NCBI GenBank assembly: GCA_027886185.1
Contig: WOAB01000093.1
Location: 7,006,001 to 7,070,000 of the forward strand
From: Rheum nobile
Taxonomy: Eukaryota; Streptophyta; Magnoliopsida; Caryophyllales; Polygonaceae
Length of the DNA: 64,000 bases
Direction: 5' to 3'
Every line of letters begins with the position of its first letter. The first letter of the stretch is position 1. The notes beneath the pieces are model-generated. The model was not told the origin of the DNA. It was given only the letters and a program-made list of their open reading frames with translations, and did no database searches. This document shows, piece after piece, positions 1 through 10,984 of this stretch. A program made the position numbers and the translations under genes.

Positions 1-1017
1 TCTTAGGTAACTATTAGTTCTATCAGCCCTAATAGTACTTATTACTAAATCAAATCCGAAAACCTTCAAGACTCAACAAAGCAATAGCATTCAAACAAGG
101 ATTCAACAAGATACATGCAATAGAAACAACCCGTTACTATAAGCATGCAATTAACTCTCTCTCTCACGATGAACACTCGCAACCCGCTTATGTAAATCGT
201 GTTTGCTACTAGATATGCAACCCGAACCCGGAATCACAAGTCCTAGCAATTAGGAAGATATCAATAGACCTAGGTAGCTACTCTAGATAAATCAACATAA
301 ACCAATAAACATTCAAGCACAAGAGAATTAATCCAACTAGATAGGAAATCGAACAAGAGTAGAAAACTCACAACCAATCAATTGAAGGCTTCAAAACGTC
401 AAGTGCAACAATGGAGGTTTAGTTCTCCATAAGGTTTTGTGAGAGAAAACTAAGATAGGTGGCAACTAGGGTTCGGTTGCAAAACAAAAGGTAACCTCCA
501 AAAAGTCTTAGAAAGTACCTTAAATACTAGGGCAATTAATTCAGAAATAAAGAAAAGAAAATAACAAACTTGGAAATAAAGTTTCGGAAATAAAACAAAA
601 CGGGAAATAAAAACTCGGAAAAAAAGTCTTCAGCGCGCGTGCCACCGCGGGTGCGGTGACACCCATCGCGGGGTGCGGTGTAACTCCAGCGTCCAGCTTC
701 TCTGATCTTCTCGCCCCGGGTGTGGCAAGGCCCACCGCTAGGTGCGGTGGCATTCCAGAATTTCATTCTCCTTTCTGCTTGCTCCACCGCTGGGTGCGGT
801 GGTCTTCGGCACGGGTGCGGCAAGGCTCCAATACTCCTTTGTCTTCTCTCAAGGCTTCTCCTTGCATCCTTCGCACCGCTCCTTAACTCTTCTCTTCCAT
901 GTGCCTCAGAACTCTGTAAATCCTATGATTTCTTCACTTCTTGGCTTCTCATCCGGATCACAGAGTTAACACCAGAACACACCTAAAACTCATCTAAACC
1001 ATGCTAGTAACCACTAG
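1..1017. other. Non-coding sequence with GC-rich inverted motifs
   Basis: I see no convincing gene here. The first 600 bases are AT-rich, without long frames, and read on the minus strand resemble the leader or LTR end of a plant retrotransposon; that is only an impression. Between about 630 and 815 a short GC-rich motif of the type CCACCGC-GGGTGCGGTGG recurs four or five times, each copy partly palindromic. The 3' LTR farther on has a comparable but different GC palindrome cluster. No 5' LTR matching 6917-9118 is visible. Confidence 0.4.
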
Positions 1018-1836
1018 ATGTGCTATACAATATATCACATATCAGACCTCGAGGAATACGGCTATGACTTGGAGCGCTTGCTGGAGGACAGTGAGGATCA
1101 GGGAATGCAATTCATTTTCCCGAGTCCGGTGCTGCCACCTGAGGAGGTGTATATGCCGTTGTCCCCTGCCGCTTGGGAGGTGCTTGGTATTTCTGGTACC
1201 GTCAGGAGAAGGAGTGGGCCGCTGGATGTACCAGAGGACCCGCAAGTGATCCCTACTCCAAGGAGGGCAATTGTGAGTCCTGACTCGCGACATGTGCTTT
1301 GCCTGAGTCAGATGGTTTCCCCTGAAGAGCGTCGCCAGGTGGACGAGGCAGTTGAGCGTGCTCGTTTGAGGGCAAGGCCGTGGGAGTCGATGGGTACACC
1401 AAGGGTGGTCCCGACTCAGCAGGCCAGGCCAAGGCCCCGAGTACTGGAGGAGCGACTGGAGGAGTGGTCGAACGCCCTATACGACATGGAGGAGAGGATG
1501 TACGAGACAAAGTTCGGTCTCTCCCGAATGCTTGGGGATGTCCACGAGTATATCCGCCAGGCAAGGTTGCTACTCAACCCCCAATACGAGGTGAACAGGG
1601 CAGACTTCCAACCAGGGTTTCTGGAGGAGTTTTGCTACCCACCGGGATCCGACGGGGCTGGACCAAGTGTTCCCGTGCCTAGAGAAAGGCCGAGGGCACC
1701 GAGGCCGAGGGATGAGCCGTGTGCTCCGGGGCCGAGTAAGGCAAGGAGTCCGACGCCAGACCCCGATGATAGACCCCATTCGAAGAAGTTGTGCATGAAG
1801 GCTCCTGATTATAGGAATCTTTTCAGGGCACCATGA
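1018..1836 (+). CDS. Hypothetical protein, 272 codons, probably transposon-associated
   Basis: I do not recognise this protein. The frame is open for 272 codons and the DNA is clearly GC-richer than its surroundings. The N-terminal half is acidic (DLEEYGYDLERLLEDSEDQG). The middle (about residues 95-175) is charged and probably helical, with a WSNALYDMEERMYE stretch. The C-terminal 60 residues are rich in Pro, Arg and Asp (PRERPRAPRPRDEPCAPGPS) and look disordered. It lies about 250 bases upstream of the gag start of a decayed Ty3/gypsy element on the same strand, so it may be an extra ORF of that element or the relic of another. It has no stops while the neighbouring gag-pol has many. The ATG at 1018 is simply the first in frame and an upstream exon is possible. 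Confidence 0.4.
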   Translation: MCYTIYHISDLEEYGYDLERLLEDSEDQGMQFIFPSPVLPPEEVYMPLSPAAWEVLGISGTVRRRSGPLDVPEDPQVIPTPRRAIVSPDSRHVLCLSQMVSPEERRQVDEAVERARLRARPWESMGTPRVVPTQQARPRPRVLEERLEEWSNALYDMEERMYETKFGLSRMLGDVHEYIRQARLLLNPQYEVNRADFQPGFLEEFCYPPGSDGAGPSVPVPRERPRAPRPRDEPCAPGPSKARSPTPDPDDRPHSKKLCMKAPDYRNLFRAP

Positions 1837-2087
1837 TGGGGGCCAGTGTTGAGTGTCTAGCATTTTCTTTTTAGTGCTTGTTTTGTTTCGTTTTGGTAGA
1901 ATTGTAGCCTTCTGGCAATTTTGTCTTATCGCTTGGAAGAGCTTTTCTATGTAGATCCTATCAAACTCAGTTTTAGTTCATCAATAAAAGTTTACCAGTT
2001 TGATCTATTCCGAGTCAATTTTATACGTTGTGCATATTGAAATGATATTAAAAGGTGTGAAATACTTGGAATTTGATCGGTAAACAG

Positions 2088-3215
2088 ATGGTGAATACAA
2101 GGAACACCATTCGTGCTGGTGCTGGGCCAAGCAACAACCCCAGACTAAATTTGGGGAATGCCGCAAACCCAGTGGACGAGAACGAGTTAGTTTCTCACAA
2201 CAATCCTGTGGACAGTGACCAAGTTCCGGTCAACGCCCCAGTTATATTCGATGTTGCGGCAATTGAGGCAATTCGGGGGATTGTGATGCAAGCAGTCACC
2301 AATATTATGTGACCGATCGCGCCTCAGGCACAAGGTGTGCCAATTCCTCCTGTGGTTCCTAGGTTCGAGGAGCCAGATGTCCATGTACCTCATGAGGATG
2401 CGGTCAGGAACATAGGCAATTATGGCTGGGCATTGAAGGCCATTAGCTCTATGAGGCCTGACAGTTATGAGGGGAAGGGAGAGCCAGTCAAAGTGGCGTA
2501 TTGGTTCTCATACATGGAACGATTGTTCAGAAACGTCGAGTGCACTGAAGCTGAAAAGGTATACATTACTTCCCTTCAACTGAAGGAGGTGGCTAGTGAA
2601 TGGTGGGAAAGCACCGGTCTAGCTGATCACCCTGGGTTAAACTGGGGAATGTTTAAGACGAAGATGACTGATCGATTCTTTTCCCGAGCTATGAGGGAAG
2701 AGAAGCATAAGGAGTTTCTCTATCCGAAGACGGATGGATTGAAAGTGACCGAGATTGCGGCCAAGTTTAATCACCTATTGCAGTACGCTGGGCCGGAAGT
2801 GTCCAGTGATGAGCAGAAAATCTGGCATTTCCACGAGTGGATGAATCCGGACATCAAGCCACTGATGGTGCACCACAGATGCTCTACTCTGGAGTAGTAC
2901 GTGGATGCTGCCTGCAAGTTGGAGGTGACTCTAGAGGAGTCGACGAGGAAGCACAATCGCCAGAGACTGGCACAGAGCCAGCCTCAGGCAAGTGGGTTCA
3001 AGCGACCCACGCCACCGTCAAACTTTTCCAAGTCTGGCCAAGCTAGAACGGAGATGACTCAAGGAGGGTCTACGCAACGTTCGGGCCAAGGCAAGAATCT
3101 GATCCAGTGCTACAACTGTGGTACACCCGGGCACAAGAGTAATGAGTGTCCGAAGGAAAGGAAGACGTGCTTTGCCTGCGGGAAGGAGGGCCACTTGCAG
3201 ACGTTTTGTCCGTAG
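2088..3215 (+). pseudogene. Ty3/gypsy gag relic with two CCHC zinc knuckles
   Basis: The gag start is probably the ATG at 2088 (MVNTRNTIRAGAG), typical of chromovirus gag. The Retrotrans_gag domain follows at about 2430-2890, with the W-F-x-x-M-E-R and E-W-W signatures. Two zinc knuckles lie at about 3109-3210: CYNCGTPGHKSNEC and CFACGKEGHLQTFC. Gag forms the virus-like particle and its knuckles bind the element's RNA. In-frame stops near 2310 and 2896 and one directly after the second knuckle (3213) cut the frame into pieces. Confidence 0.9.
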
Positions 3216-3377
3216 AGGAGGTAGAAGGGAGGTGAGTCACAACAAGGGTCCGTTAGTCATAACAACCGACCCAGATTCAAACAAGTGAAGGCTCCTAGCC
3301 CTTCAACGTAGACAACTGCTCAGAACAAGGGGAAAGGCCCTACTGCTTCAGGAGGTCAAGGTCAGCGACTCTACGAG

Positions 3378-4049
3378 ATGCGTGAGGCTGATGGACCGAA
3401 TGCTCCTATTGCTCAAGGTACTCTATACCTTCATTCTACTTCAGTGTGTATACTATTTGATTCGGGTGCTACTCATTCTTTCATCACAGAGGATTGTGTA
3501 AATAAGCTAGGCTTAGTATGCAATGAGGCTTGTGAGCCTTTTGTAGTGAATCTTCCTAATGGTGAGCAGTTAGTAGGATCCAAGTGTCTGTCAGAATTTC
3601 CAATTACCATTCAGGGTAGGAAGTTCGAAGCAGATTTGATCTGTATAGCCATGGCTCCATACGACATTATTCTCGATATGGATTGGCTGACGCGCCATGC
3701 GGCGGTGATCGATTTCAGCTCAAGGACTGTGACAGTTTCATCTGAGGGCCAGTTTGTATGCAAGTTTAAGGGTCGTAATGATGCTGATAACGGCAAGCTC
3801 ATCAATGCGATGGCTGCGTGTAAGCTACTTCGACAAGGTTGTGTCGGGTACCTGTACTACCTGGATAAGCCCAAGAGAGATGAGGCTTCCATCCTTGATA
3901 TTCCTGTTATTCGAGAGTTTCCGGATGTATTTCCGGAGGAGATTCTTGGGTTACCCCTGAATCGTGACGTGGAGTTTACCATTGATCTTGAGCCGGGTAC
4001 CGCGTCAATTTCTAAGACACCATATCGGATGGCTCCAGCTGAGATGTAA
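3378..4049 (+). pseudogene. Ty3/gypsy aspartic protease region
   Basis: This is the retropepsin-like part of the polyprotein, which in live elements cuts Gag-Pol. The catalytic motif FDSGATHSF is at about residue 27 of this piece, and the downstream flap partner ILDMDWL is present. The segment ends with the LPLNRDVEFTIDLEPG linker that normally precedes reverse transcriptase. The bases between the zinc knuckles and this frame hold further stops (3213, 3309), and another follows at 4047, so the segment is separated from both neighbours. The catalytic Asp itself is intact. Confidence 0.88.
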
Positions 4050-4735
4050 GAGTTAAAGAAGCAACTTGAGGACCTTCTTGAGAAAGGATATATAAGGCCG
4101 AGTACATCGCCTTGGGGCGCTCCGGTCTTGTTCGTCAAGAAGAAGGATGGGTCGTTCCGACTTTGTATCAACTATCGAGAGTTGAACAAGGTCACGATCA
4201 AGAATAAGTATCCGTTGCCGAGGATTGATGATCTGTTGGATCAATTGCAAGGAGCAAAAGTCTTTTCCAAGATCGATCTGAGATCTGGTTACCATCAACT
4301 CAGGATTCGTGAGGAAGATATTTCGAGGACTGCTTTCCGGATGAGGTATGGCCACTATGAGTTTGTAGTCATGCCATTTGGCCTTACTAATGCTCCGGCG
4401 GTCTTCATGGATCTGATGCATCGATGTTTCCACCAATATCTGGATAAGTTCGTGGTGGTCTTCATCGACGATATTCTGATCTTTTCCCTGAGTGAGGAGG
4501 CTCACGAGGAACATCTTCGGATCACCTTGTCAGTCCTTAGACAGAATCAACTGTATACGAAGTTGTCTAAGTGTGACTTCTAGATCAAGGAAGTGGCTTT
4601 CTTAGGCCATGTGATCAACGAGGATGGGGTTATGGTCGATCCCCAGAAAATTGAAGCGGTAGCCAACTGGAAGCGGCCTCATAATGTGAAGGAGGTTGGC
4701 AGTTTCTTGGGACTCGCTGGATAATACAGACGGTT
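4050..4735 (+). pseudogene. Ty3/gypsy reverse transcriptase
   Basis: The RT palm and fingers are readable: a W-G-A-P-V-L-F-V-K-K-K-D-G-S start, the KIDLRSGYHQ motif with its Asp, VMPFGLTNAP, and the catalytic box FIDDIL at about 4461-4478 (the plant gypsy form of YxDD). After a stop at 4581 the thumb/connection continues (VAFLGHVI, then VGSFLGLAG), with another stop at 4722 inside the usual YRRF motif. The catalytic aspartates are kept and the breaks lie downstream of them. RT copies the element's RNA into DNA. Confidence 0.9.
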
Positions 4736-4736
4736 C

Positions 4737-5594
4737 GTGGAGGGATTTTCTAAGATCGCTCTACCTCTGACCGGTTTGCTCCACAAGGTCCATAAGAAGT
4801 TTGTCTGGGATGACAAGTGTGAGGCCAGTTTTCAGAAATTGAAGGAATGTCTGACCTCCGCACCAGTGTTGGCGCTACCGGAAGGAGCTGATGGTTATGT
4901 GGTCTATAGTGATGCTTCAAAGCATGGGTTAGGATGTGTACTGATGCAGAAAGGGAAGGTTATTGCGTACGCATCTCGACAATTGAAAACCTATGAGGCA
5001 AACTATCCGACGCATGATTTGGAGTTAGCGGCTGTAGTTTTTGCGTTGAAGATTTGGAGGCACTATCTCTATGGTATTAGGTGCCAAGTCTTCACCGATC
5101 ATAAGAGTCTCAAGTATGTGTTCACTCAGAAGGAGTTGAATATGAGACAACGTTGCTGGTTAGAGCTACTCAAGGACTACGACATCGAGTTGCTGTATCA
5201 TCCGGACAAGGCTAATGTAGTAGCCGATGCATTGAGCCGGAAGACGCCGCACGAGACCGTAGTGGCTCTACTCACTGCTCAGACCAAACTGAACCAAGGG
5301 TTGTGCGAGATTGACGTCTTGTACGATCAGCGTCGAGGATACCTGAGTATGCTAGAGATTCAGACTACGCTACTTGATCAAATCAGGGAGAAGCAAGTTG
5401 ATGATGTGGTCTTGGTGAAGTTAAGCAGTGAAGTGATGGACGGGAAAGCTCCCGGATTCGTGATTCAGGAAGATGGATCACTTTGGTTTCAGGGCCGGAT
5501 TTGTGTGCCTGACGTTGATGGCCTTCGCCAGTTGGTGATGAAGGAGGCCCATTCGTCAGCTTATTCTGTACATCCAGGCTCCAGTAAGATGTAA
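4737..5594 (+). pseudogene. Ty3/gypsy RNase H plus integrase N-terminus
   Basis: RNase H is well preserved: SDASKHGLGCVLMQ carries the first Asp, THDLELAAVVFALKIWRHYL the Glu, TDHKSLKY the second Asp, and NVVADALSRK closes the domain. In the retrotransposon cycle it removes RNA from the RNA-DNA hybrid. From about residue 180 the frame passes through a linker to the integrase zinc-binding region, where it ends at a stop near 5592 that looks like a one-base deletion, because the protein continues in another frame at 5601. About 286 codons remain open. Confidence 0.9.
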
Positions 5595-5600
5595 AAGACC

Positions 5601-6808
5601 TCATAAAGAAATTCTGGTGGCCCAACATGAAGTGGGACGTAGCAGAATTTGTGGCTAAATGCTTGACTTGTCAGAAGGTCAAGATAGAACACCGTAGACC
5701 AGGTGGTGAATTGCTACCTCTCCCAGTGCCAGAATGTAAGTGGAAGGATATTGCTATGGACTTCGTCACAGGGCTGCCGAAGACTCAGAGTCAAAAGGAT
5801 GCTATATGGGTAATCATTAACAGACTCACGAAAAGTGCTCACTTCGTGGCTATTAAGTCAACTTGGGAAACTCAGAAGCTATCAGAAGTGTTCCTACACG
5901 AGATTGTCCGTTTGCATGGTACACCAAAGACCATTGTATCGGATCGTGACGGCCGATTCATGTCGAGATTCTGGAAGGAACTCCACAAGGCCATGGGGAC
6001 CGAGTTGAGGTTTAGTACTGCGTTTCATCCTCAGACGGATGGACAGTCTGAGAGGACCATCCAGACATTGGAAGATATGATGAGAGCTTGCGTACTTGAT
6101 CGTCCGACTAGCTGGGAGAACAGCCTAAGTCTGATTGAGTTCACGTACAACAATAGCTGGCATGCTACCATTAAGATGGCTCCATTCGAGGCATTGTACG
6201 GTCGGAAGTGCAGATCTCCAATTTGTTGGGATGAGAATGCCGACAAGGTTCTACTCGGACCAGAGTTAGTCGAAAGGACTGCCTCAGACATTGCTTTGAT
6301 CAGACAAAGGATGTTGGCAGCTCAGAGTCGACAAAACTCTTACGCAGATCTGAAGCGCATGAATGTCGAATTTGAGGTTGGTGACAAAGTGTTTGTCAAA
6401 GTGTCACCATCCAAGGGTGTGTTTAGGTTTGGCAAGCGTGGGAAGCTTAACCCTCGCTACGTGGGATCGTTTGAGATCCTTGACATGGTAGGATCTCTAG
6501 CGTATCGTTTGACATTACCGCCGTCGGCGCATCCAGTGCATAACGTGTTCCACGTGTCCTTTTTGAGAAAGTACGTGCCAGATGTGTCTCATGTGCTGAG
6601 TTATGAGGACATCGAGATTCAGGCAAATGGTACCTACAAGGATATACCTGTGCGTATTCTCGAACGTCGCGAGAAGCAATTGCGGAACAAGGTAGTACCA
6701 TTAGTACGGATTCTTTGGTCCAAGTCTGGATCTGAAGAGGTTACTTGGGAAACCTGGGAGACTGAGGCGGATATGCTTAGTCGCTTTCCCGATCTGTTTT
6801 CGGCCTAG
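5601..6808 (+). pseudogene. Ty3/gypsy integrase with chromodomain-like C-terminus
   Basis: The frame is open to the natural stop near 6808. It begins in the zinc-binding domain (CLTCQKVK gives the two Cys). The catalytic core shows the first Asp in AMDFVTGLP, the second in SDRDGRF and the Glu in ERTIQTLEDMM. The GPY/F-type region follows (GKLNPRYVGSFEI, AYRLTLP, HNVFHVSFLRKY). The last 60 residues (IPVRILERREKQL, then VTWETWE) look like a divergent chromodomain, which in chromoviruses directs insertion into heterochromatin. The upstream frameshift separates it from the rest of pol. Confidence 0.9.
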
Positions 6809-6916
6809 TTTTGGGGTCGAAACCTTTTTAAGGGGGTAGTGATGTAACGCCTCGTTTTTTTTTTTGGTTATTTCGGCCAAGTTTCGGGGTCGAAAATTCT
6901 TTTAAGGGGAAAGTGA
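6806..6916 (+). repeat. Duplicated polypurine tract and LTR-edge segment
   Basis: The sequence TTTCGGGGTCGAAA, a T-run, AAGGGG and AGTGATGTAA occurs twice in tandem, about 75 bases apart, just before the 3' LTR. The inner copy (around 6830) is followed by ACGCC and the outer one (around 6905) by the true LTR edge TGTAATACC. Polypurine tracts prime plus-strand synthesis. A duplicated one next to a false LTR start suggests slipped or mis-primed reverse transcription. Confidence 0.7.
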
Positions 6917-9118
6917 TGTAATACCGCTCATTTTTAGTAAGGATATTTGGGTAATTTCCCAACCCTCGTTCTGTAATCGTTTCACATTTGGCGAAGTTCG
7001 GAATTTCTGTAACGCGTATTATCTCTGTAATAATTCCCTGAGCATTATAATATACATTCGATGTATTTTGGAGGCTTAAAATATTTGTTTGGGTATAAAT
7101 ATTAATTATTTCGAGATTTTATCATGTGTTCAATTGTTTACCGGGCAAAAGGACGTGAATAGGCCTTTTCCGCGACCGTGGCAGATTTCCACGACCGCGG
7201 AAAATGAAGCGTCGTCAGCCTCGCGAACATGCATTTTTCCGCAACCGCGGAAAACGCTTCGAGCATCGTCTTCAATGGCTTGCCGGTTGGTTGGCCGTCG
7301 ATTCGCCGAGGGGGGGATTTGGAGCGGTTCGCCTGGCCTCCTCGATGGCTATAAAAGGTGGATCGATGGGGGAGGTTCGGCATCCAGAATTTCTTGTCGT
7401 TGGAATTTCTTGTCATTGACGGAGCTCTCGCCGGTGGTTTTCGTGGTCAAGTGGTGGTGCGTTGGAAGCGGTGTGGCGTAGGGAGTCGAAGCCTACTCGT
7501 TCGGAGCCTCGTCGTGTCGTCGCCGATGAGGATTTAGTTCACTAGGGTTGTCGGATTCATGGCCGCGACCGCAGACATGAACATCCGCGACCGCGGAATC
7601 CAAGCCGCGACCGCGGTTTGCCTTAGCAAACGCGATCGTGGCCTTGGACAATCCGGTCACGGATGGGACCCTCGTTATTTCGTTTCCTTAGATTCGTATT
7701 ATTTAATTATCGAATCTAACCTAGGGTTTCGTTGTGGGTTCGTTGTCGTAGGAATCTGTAATCCGATTCTGTTCCCAGTTCCGGACCCAGGAACCCATCG
7801 TCATTCGTTCGTCTCGATCAAGGCAAGTGGAAGTTCGCTCTTGCTCATCATTCCGTGTTTCCGTTAATTATCAATTGCTTTTAATTGTTAATTAAAATGG
7901 GATGAATGTTGTTTTCGTTTGGGAACAGTTTTTATAAACGTATGTGATTAAAATGTGACATTATAATAGGTTGTATATACTGCTAGAAACAACGCTATTA
8001 TATCTGTAATTACCATGATGGTATTGGTGTGGACTATTGTATGGTTTTAACTGTTTAGTTAGAACGAGTATTCGTAGGGACACTATGTACCTCGCGAGGT
8101 CTAGTCGTTTCTTTATAACTGGTATTAGGAGGATTTTGCCCTAGTACTCTCTCTGGTCATGACTGTACCCTTACTCAGGGTAGGTGCACACAGCTGGTGC
8201 CGAAATTCAAAATTTATTCCCTCCAATATCTCTCGCGATGAGATGATATATCTTAAAAACTTGTAACGTAAATGTATGTTTTGGGATTTAATAAGATAAG
8301 TGCGATTATGCACATAATTAATATACCCTCGGGCGATGAGTACAACGTGGAAACCGCCCGGACTTCGATTAGAGTAAGTCCTCATTCCAAATCTGAATTC
8401 GCATTGCGCGGTGAGGTTGGTCGTGGACCCAAATGGTCAAGTCTTTTAAAAAGCTTGTGTGAAATTATAACGTTCCCAAACATTTGTCATACTTTCCGAT
8501 AAGACTCAATCTTTTGGAGTCTTCTCTTTATACGTTTCCCTAAGACTCGATCTTTTGGAGTCTTCTCTTGATCATTCTGTTTCGTATCTTTCCGAAGAAG
8601 TAGTGAGGTTCACTATCGTCATCGGCTTTCATTCGAGAAGCGATGGGTGTAACCTAATACGACTACTTAGAACCGTTATGTTTTACCCTTGCATAGTATT
8701 TCATTAGACTAACCAACCAGTTATTTCCCTTGCATGGTTGGCTGGTGTCATCCGTCTCATACGGCACATCAGGAAAACTTCCCTTCCGTGAAGGCTAGTA
8801 CGTGACGATGAAGGCAGATGGAGTTTTTAAAAGTTTTCTCAAGGTTGAAGATCCTAGGCGTGAGATCGCTCCGATCAAGACCCTTATGTTATTTATCAAA
8901 AGACTTCTGCTGTATTGAAATGAATTCCGTATTTCAGATTGTATTTGGGATTTTTACATATGTAATCCGAGACTTTGGTTGAATAAAATGTTATGATATT
9001 TAATATTATCGGTGTGTTTTATGGTTGATATAAAATGGTTAAGCCTTGGGTGGCTTCAGATGTGAAATCTGAGGTCACTGACGGTAATACTTTCAAGGTA
9101 ATATTTGGGGGTGTTACA
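6917..9118 (+). repeat. 3' LTR of the Ty3/gypsy element (2202 bp)
   Basis: The LTR starts TGTAATACC directly after the polypurine tract and ends GGGGGTGTTACA. Both edges are confirmed by the inverted relative at 23186-25447, where 5-bp target duplications mark the ends. The LTR contains clusters of the palindrome TTTTCCGCGACCGCGGAAAA and variants (about 7165-7255 and 7560-7650). Frames inside the LTR are not genes. Confidence 0.88.
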
Positions 9119-9595
9119 CTTGTAACAATCACAAAATCTGATTTTGTGGAATCAATCGACCAATACACATCCCAGAGCAACGCAAATTTGTTTCAAAAAC
9201 AATAAAATGCAAAATCAACGGAGGACGTAATTACCTTGTGAGCCCTAATTTGGTTTGGTTCAGCAACACGAACGACAAATCACGATTTCGGTTCAACACG
9301 GCGAACTGAAGTACAGGAATAGCACCAAATTTGGGGCTACAATAGACGATCTAGGTTTCATCATTTGGGGCTACAACAGACGAACACCGGTTTCTAGATC
9401 CTCAATAACACATCAAGCACGAGATTATGTTCGTTGAAAAAGAAAAGAAGAGAACAAAATTTCGAGTTAGAGACCAAAAACACAGATCGAGGATGGAGTG
9501 GAGTAGCTATGGAGTGGAGTAGCGCATTGGAGTGGAGGCTAGACCCTAAACCGATATCGATCTTATTTTTTCTTTAAGGATGGAGCTGTTTTCGT
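9119..9595. other. Flank of the retrotransposon, no gene seen
   Basis: Moderately AT-rich sequence without long frames. TTTGGGGCTACAAYAGACGA is repeated twice about 40 bases apart (9328-9395). Three GGAGTGGAG-type repeats lie near 9495-9535. I see nothing that supports a gene. Confidence 0.4.
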
Positions 9596-9599
9596 TTTA

Positions 9600-9950
9600 T
9601 TTAAGATTTTTTTTTAAAAGACTATCGTTTAGCCCGAGCATGTGAACAAATGCAATATATAAATGAGTCTAAATAAATAAAATAACCCGAATATTAACCA
9701 TTTGGATAGGTCCGGGCTATATTCATATAAGAGGGATAAAATTTCAACTTAATAGCCCAGATATTGACATTAAAAACACGTCCGAGCTATTTTCTTATAA
9801 GGTTCAAAGTGCAATGTATCATTTAGCTCGAGCGTTTCGTCACATATTCGGGCTCATTTCTTATAAAAAAAAACCGTAGTTCTACAATTTTTAGTGACTT
9901 ATTAGCCCGAATATAGGTGGTCCGGCCTATTTTCTCACGGGGTAAAAGAT
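9600..9950. repeat. AGCCCGA(A/G)-type repeats, possibly a CACTA-like end
   Basis: The short motif AGCCCGAATATTGAC and its complement recur about seven times in mixed orientation, for example near 9631, 9685, 9750, 9825, 9848 and 9905. On the minus strand a CACTAAAAATTGTAG sequence (rev. comp. of 9880-9894) stands beside them. CACTA transposons end in CACTA and carry subterminal repeats, so this may be one end of such an element. No matching second end was found, so the class is a guess. Confidence 0.3.
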
Positions 9951-10984
9951 CATTTCTATATTATTCATCAAATAATTGTAATTTTTATCTATTTACTTGA
10001 TGATAAAAGAAAAGTTATCTTTATGAAAGATAAGATAATACAATTGTTATATATATATATATCTTTCTAGATACAAGAGAATTATCCATTATCTCAGGTG
10101 TTGAGAAAGTACACACATCACACCCATAATAGCTAGGGTCGACTGAAAAGCTTGGAGCTTTCATCTCATTCTAGCAAACGTAAACAAGGCGATCTAGTAC
10201 TGGCTCGTGTGGACCAAGTAGAAGAATAACAATTTAGGCTCTATTCTCCAATGTTGATCTTAGCTTGAAGATTTGCATCAAAAAAAGTATGTTACTACTT
10301 CTTATATGATTCATATTGGTTTGTGCATGAGATTTTGTTTAGATGTTAGAAAATTATTTTTTGAAATTCGGCTAAAAAGCATCTAACCCCTCATTTGGTT
10401 AGCATCTTAATTCCTGGAAAGTACAAATTCCTAGGAAGTATAAACGTTTTTCTAGGTTTGGTTCATTTTTAAAAATTTAGATTGTGAGAATTTTATATTC
10501 CCAAGAAATTTCAATTTGTCCAAAATGCATGAGTTCTACTTACCTTGATTGGATGGGTAAGATGGACTTTCTGTGATATTTTAATAATAAATTATTAATT
10601 TATTATTTTCTTTCTTAATAAAATCAGTATAAATATTTTTCGAGAAACCTAAAGTTCTCACTTATTTCTTGGTGAAGTTTACTCTGCTAGTCTTCCTCTT
10701 CTCTCCACGTGCTCTGCTTTTTTCAACCAAAGACCACATTTACGGTTCGTCAATTTTTTTTCAATTGCTAAAAACTATCTATACTGTTTGTCAATTCCTT
10801 TTCAATTAGTTATGATTGAATCCAATTGATCTCATTATATATATATTTCCTACTTTTATTTGGGGGTTCTCTGTTGTATTTTGCTTCACCATAAATGATG
10901 GGTGCAGTGGTGGATTTGAGCCCCATGTAACAGTTAGGGCTGGGCCGGTCCTGAAATGGGCCCTTGGCCAAATAGAGATTACGG
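9951..10984. other. AT-rich stretch, no gene seen
   Basis: No usable frame. Around 10385-10470 the phrase CATTTGGTTAGCATC and then GGTTTGGTTCATT resemble the edges of Tourist or hAT MITEs, without a paired end. Sequence around 10055-10290 has the look of a copia LTR end, but I cannot prove it. Confidence 0.3.

Larger units (their letters stand above)
2088..9118 (+). mobile_element. Chromodomain Ty3/gypsy retrotransposon, 5'-truncated and decayed
   Basis: The order is gag, protease, reverse transcriptase, RNase H, integrase with a C-terminal chromodomain-like tail, polypurine tract, 3' LTR. This is the Ty3/gypsy order, and the integrase tail and long LTR suggest a chromovirus close to the Tekay lineage (inference). 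No 5' LTR and no tRNA-Met primer-binding site is visible upstream, so the 5' end is deleted or replaced. The polyprotein is broken by at least eight stops or shifts (near 2310, 2896, 3213, 3309, 4047, 4581, 4722 and 5592), so the copy cannot make its proteins. The 3' LTR is closely related to the inverted solo LTR at 23186-25447. Confidence 0.9.

Noticed and set aside
1..2072. 5' LTR and primer-binding site for the first Ty3/gypsy element
   Set aside because: No match to the 6917-9118 LTR ends and no TGGTATCAGAGC was found upstream of gag.
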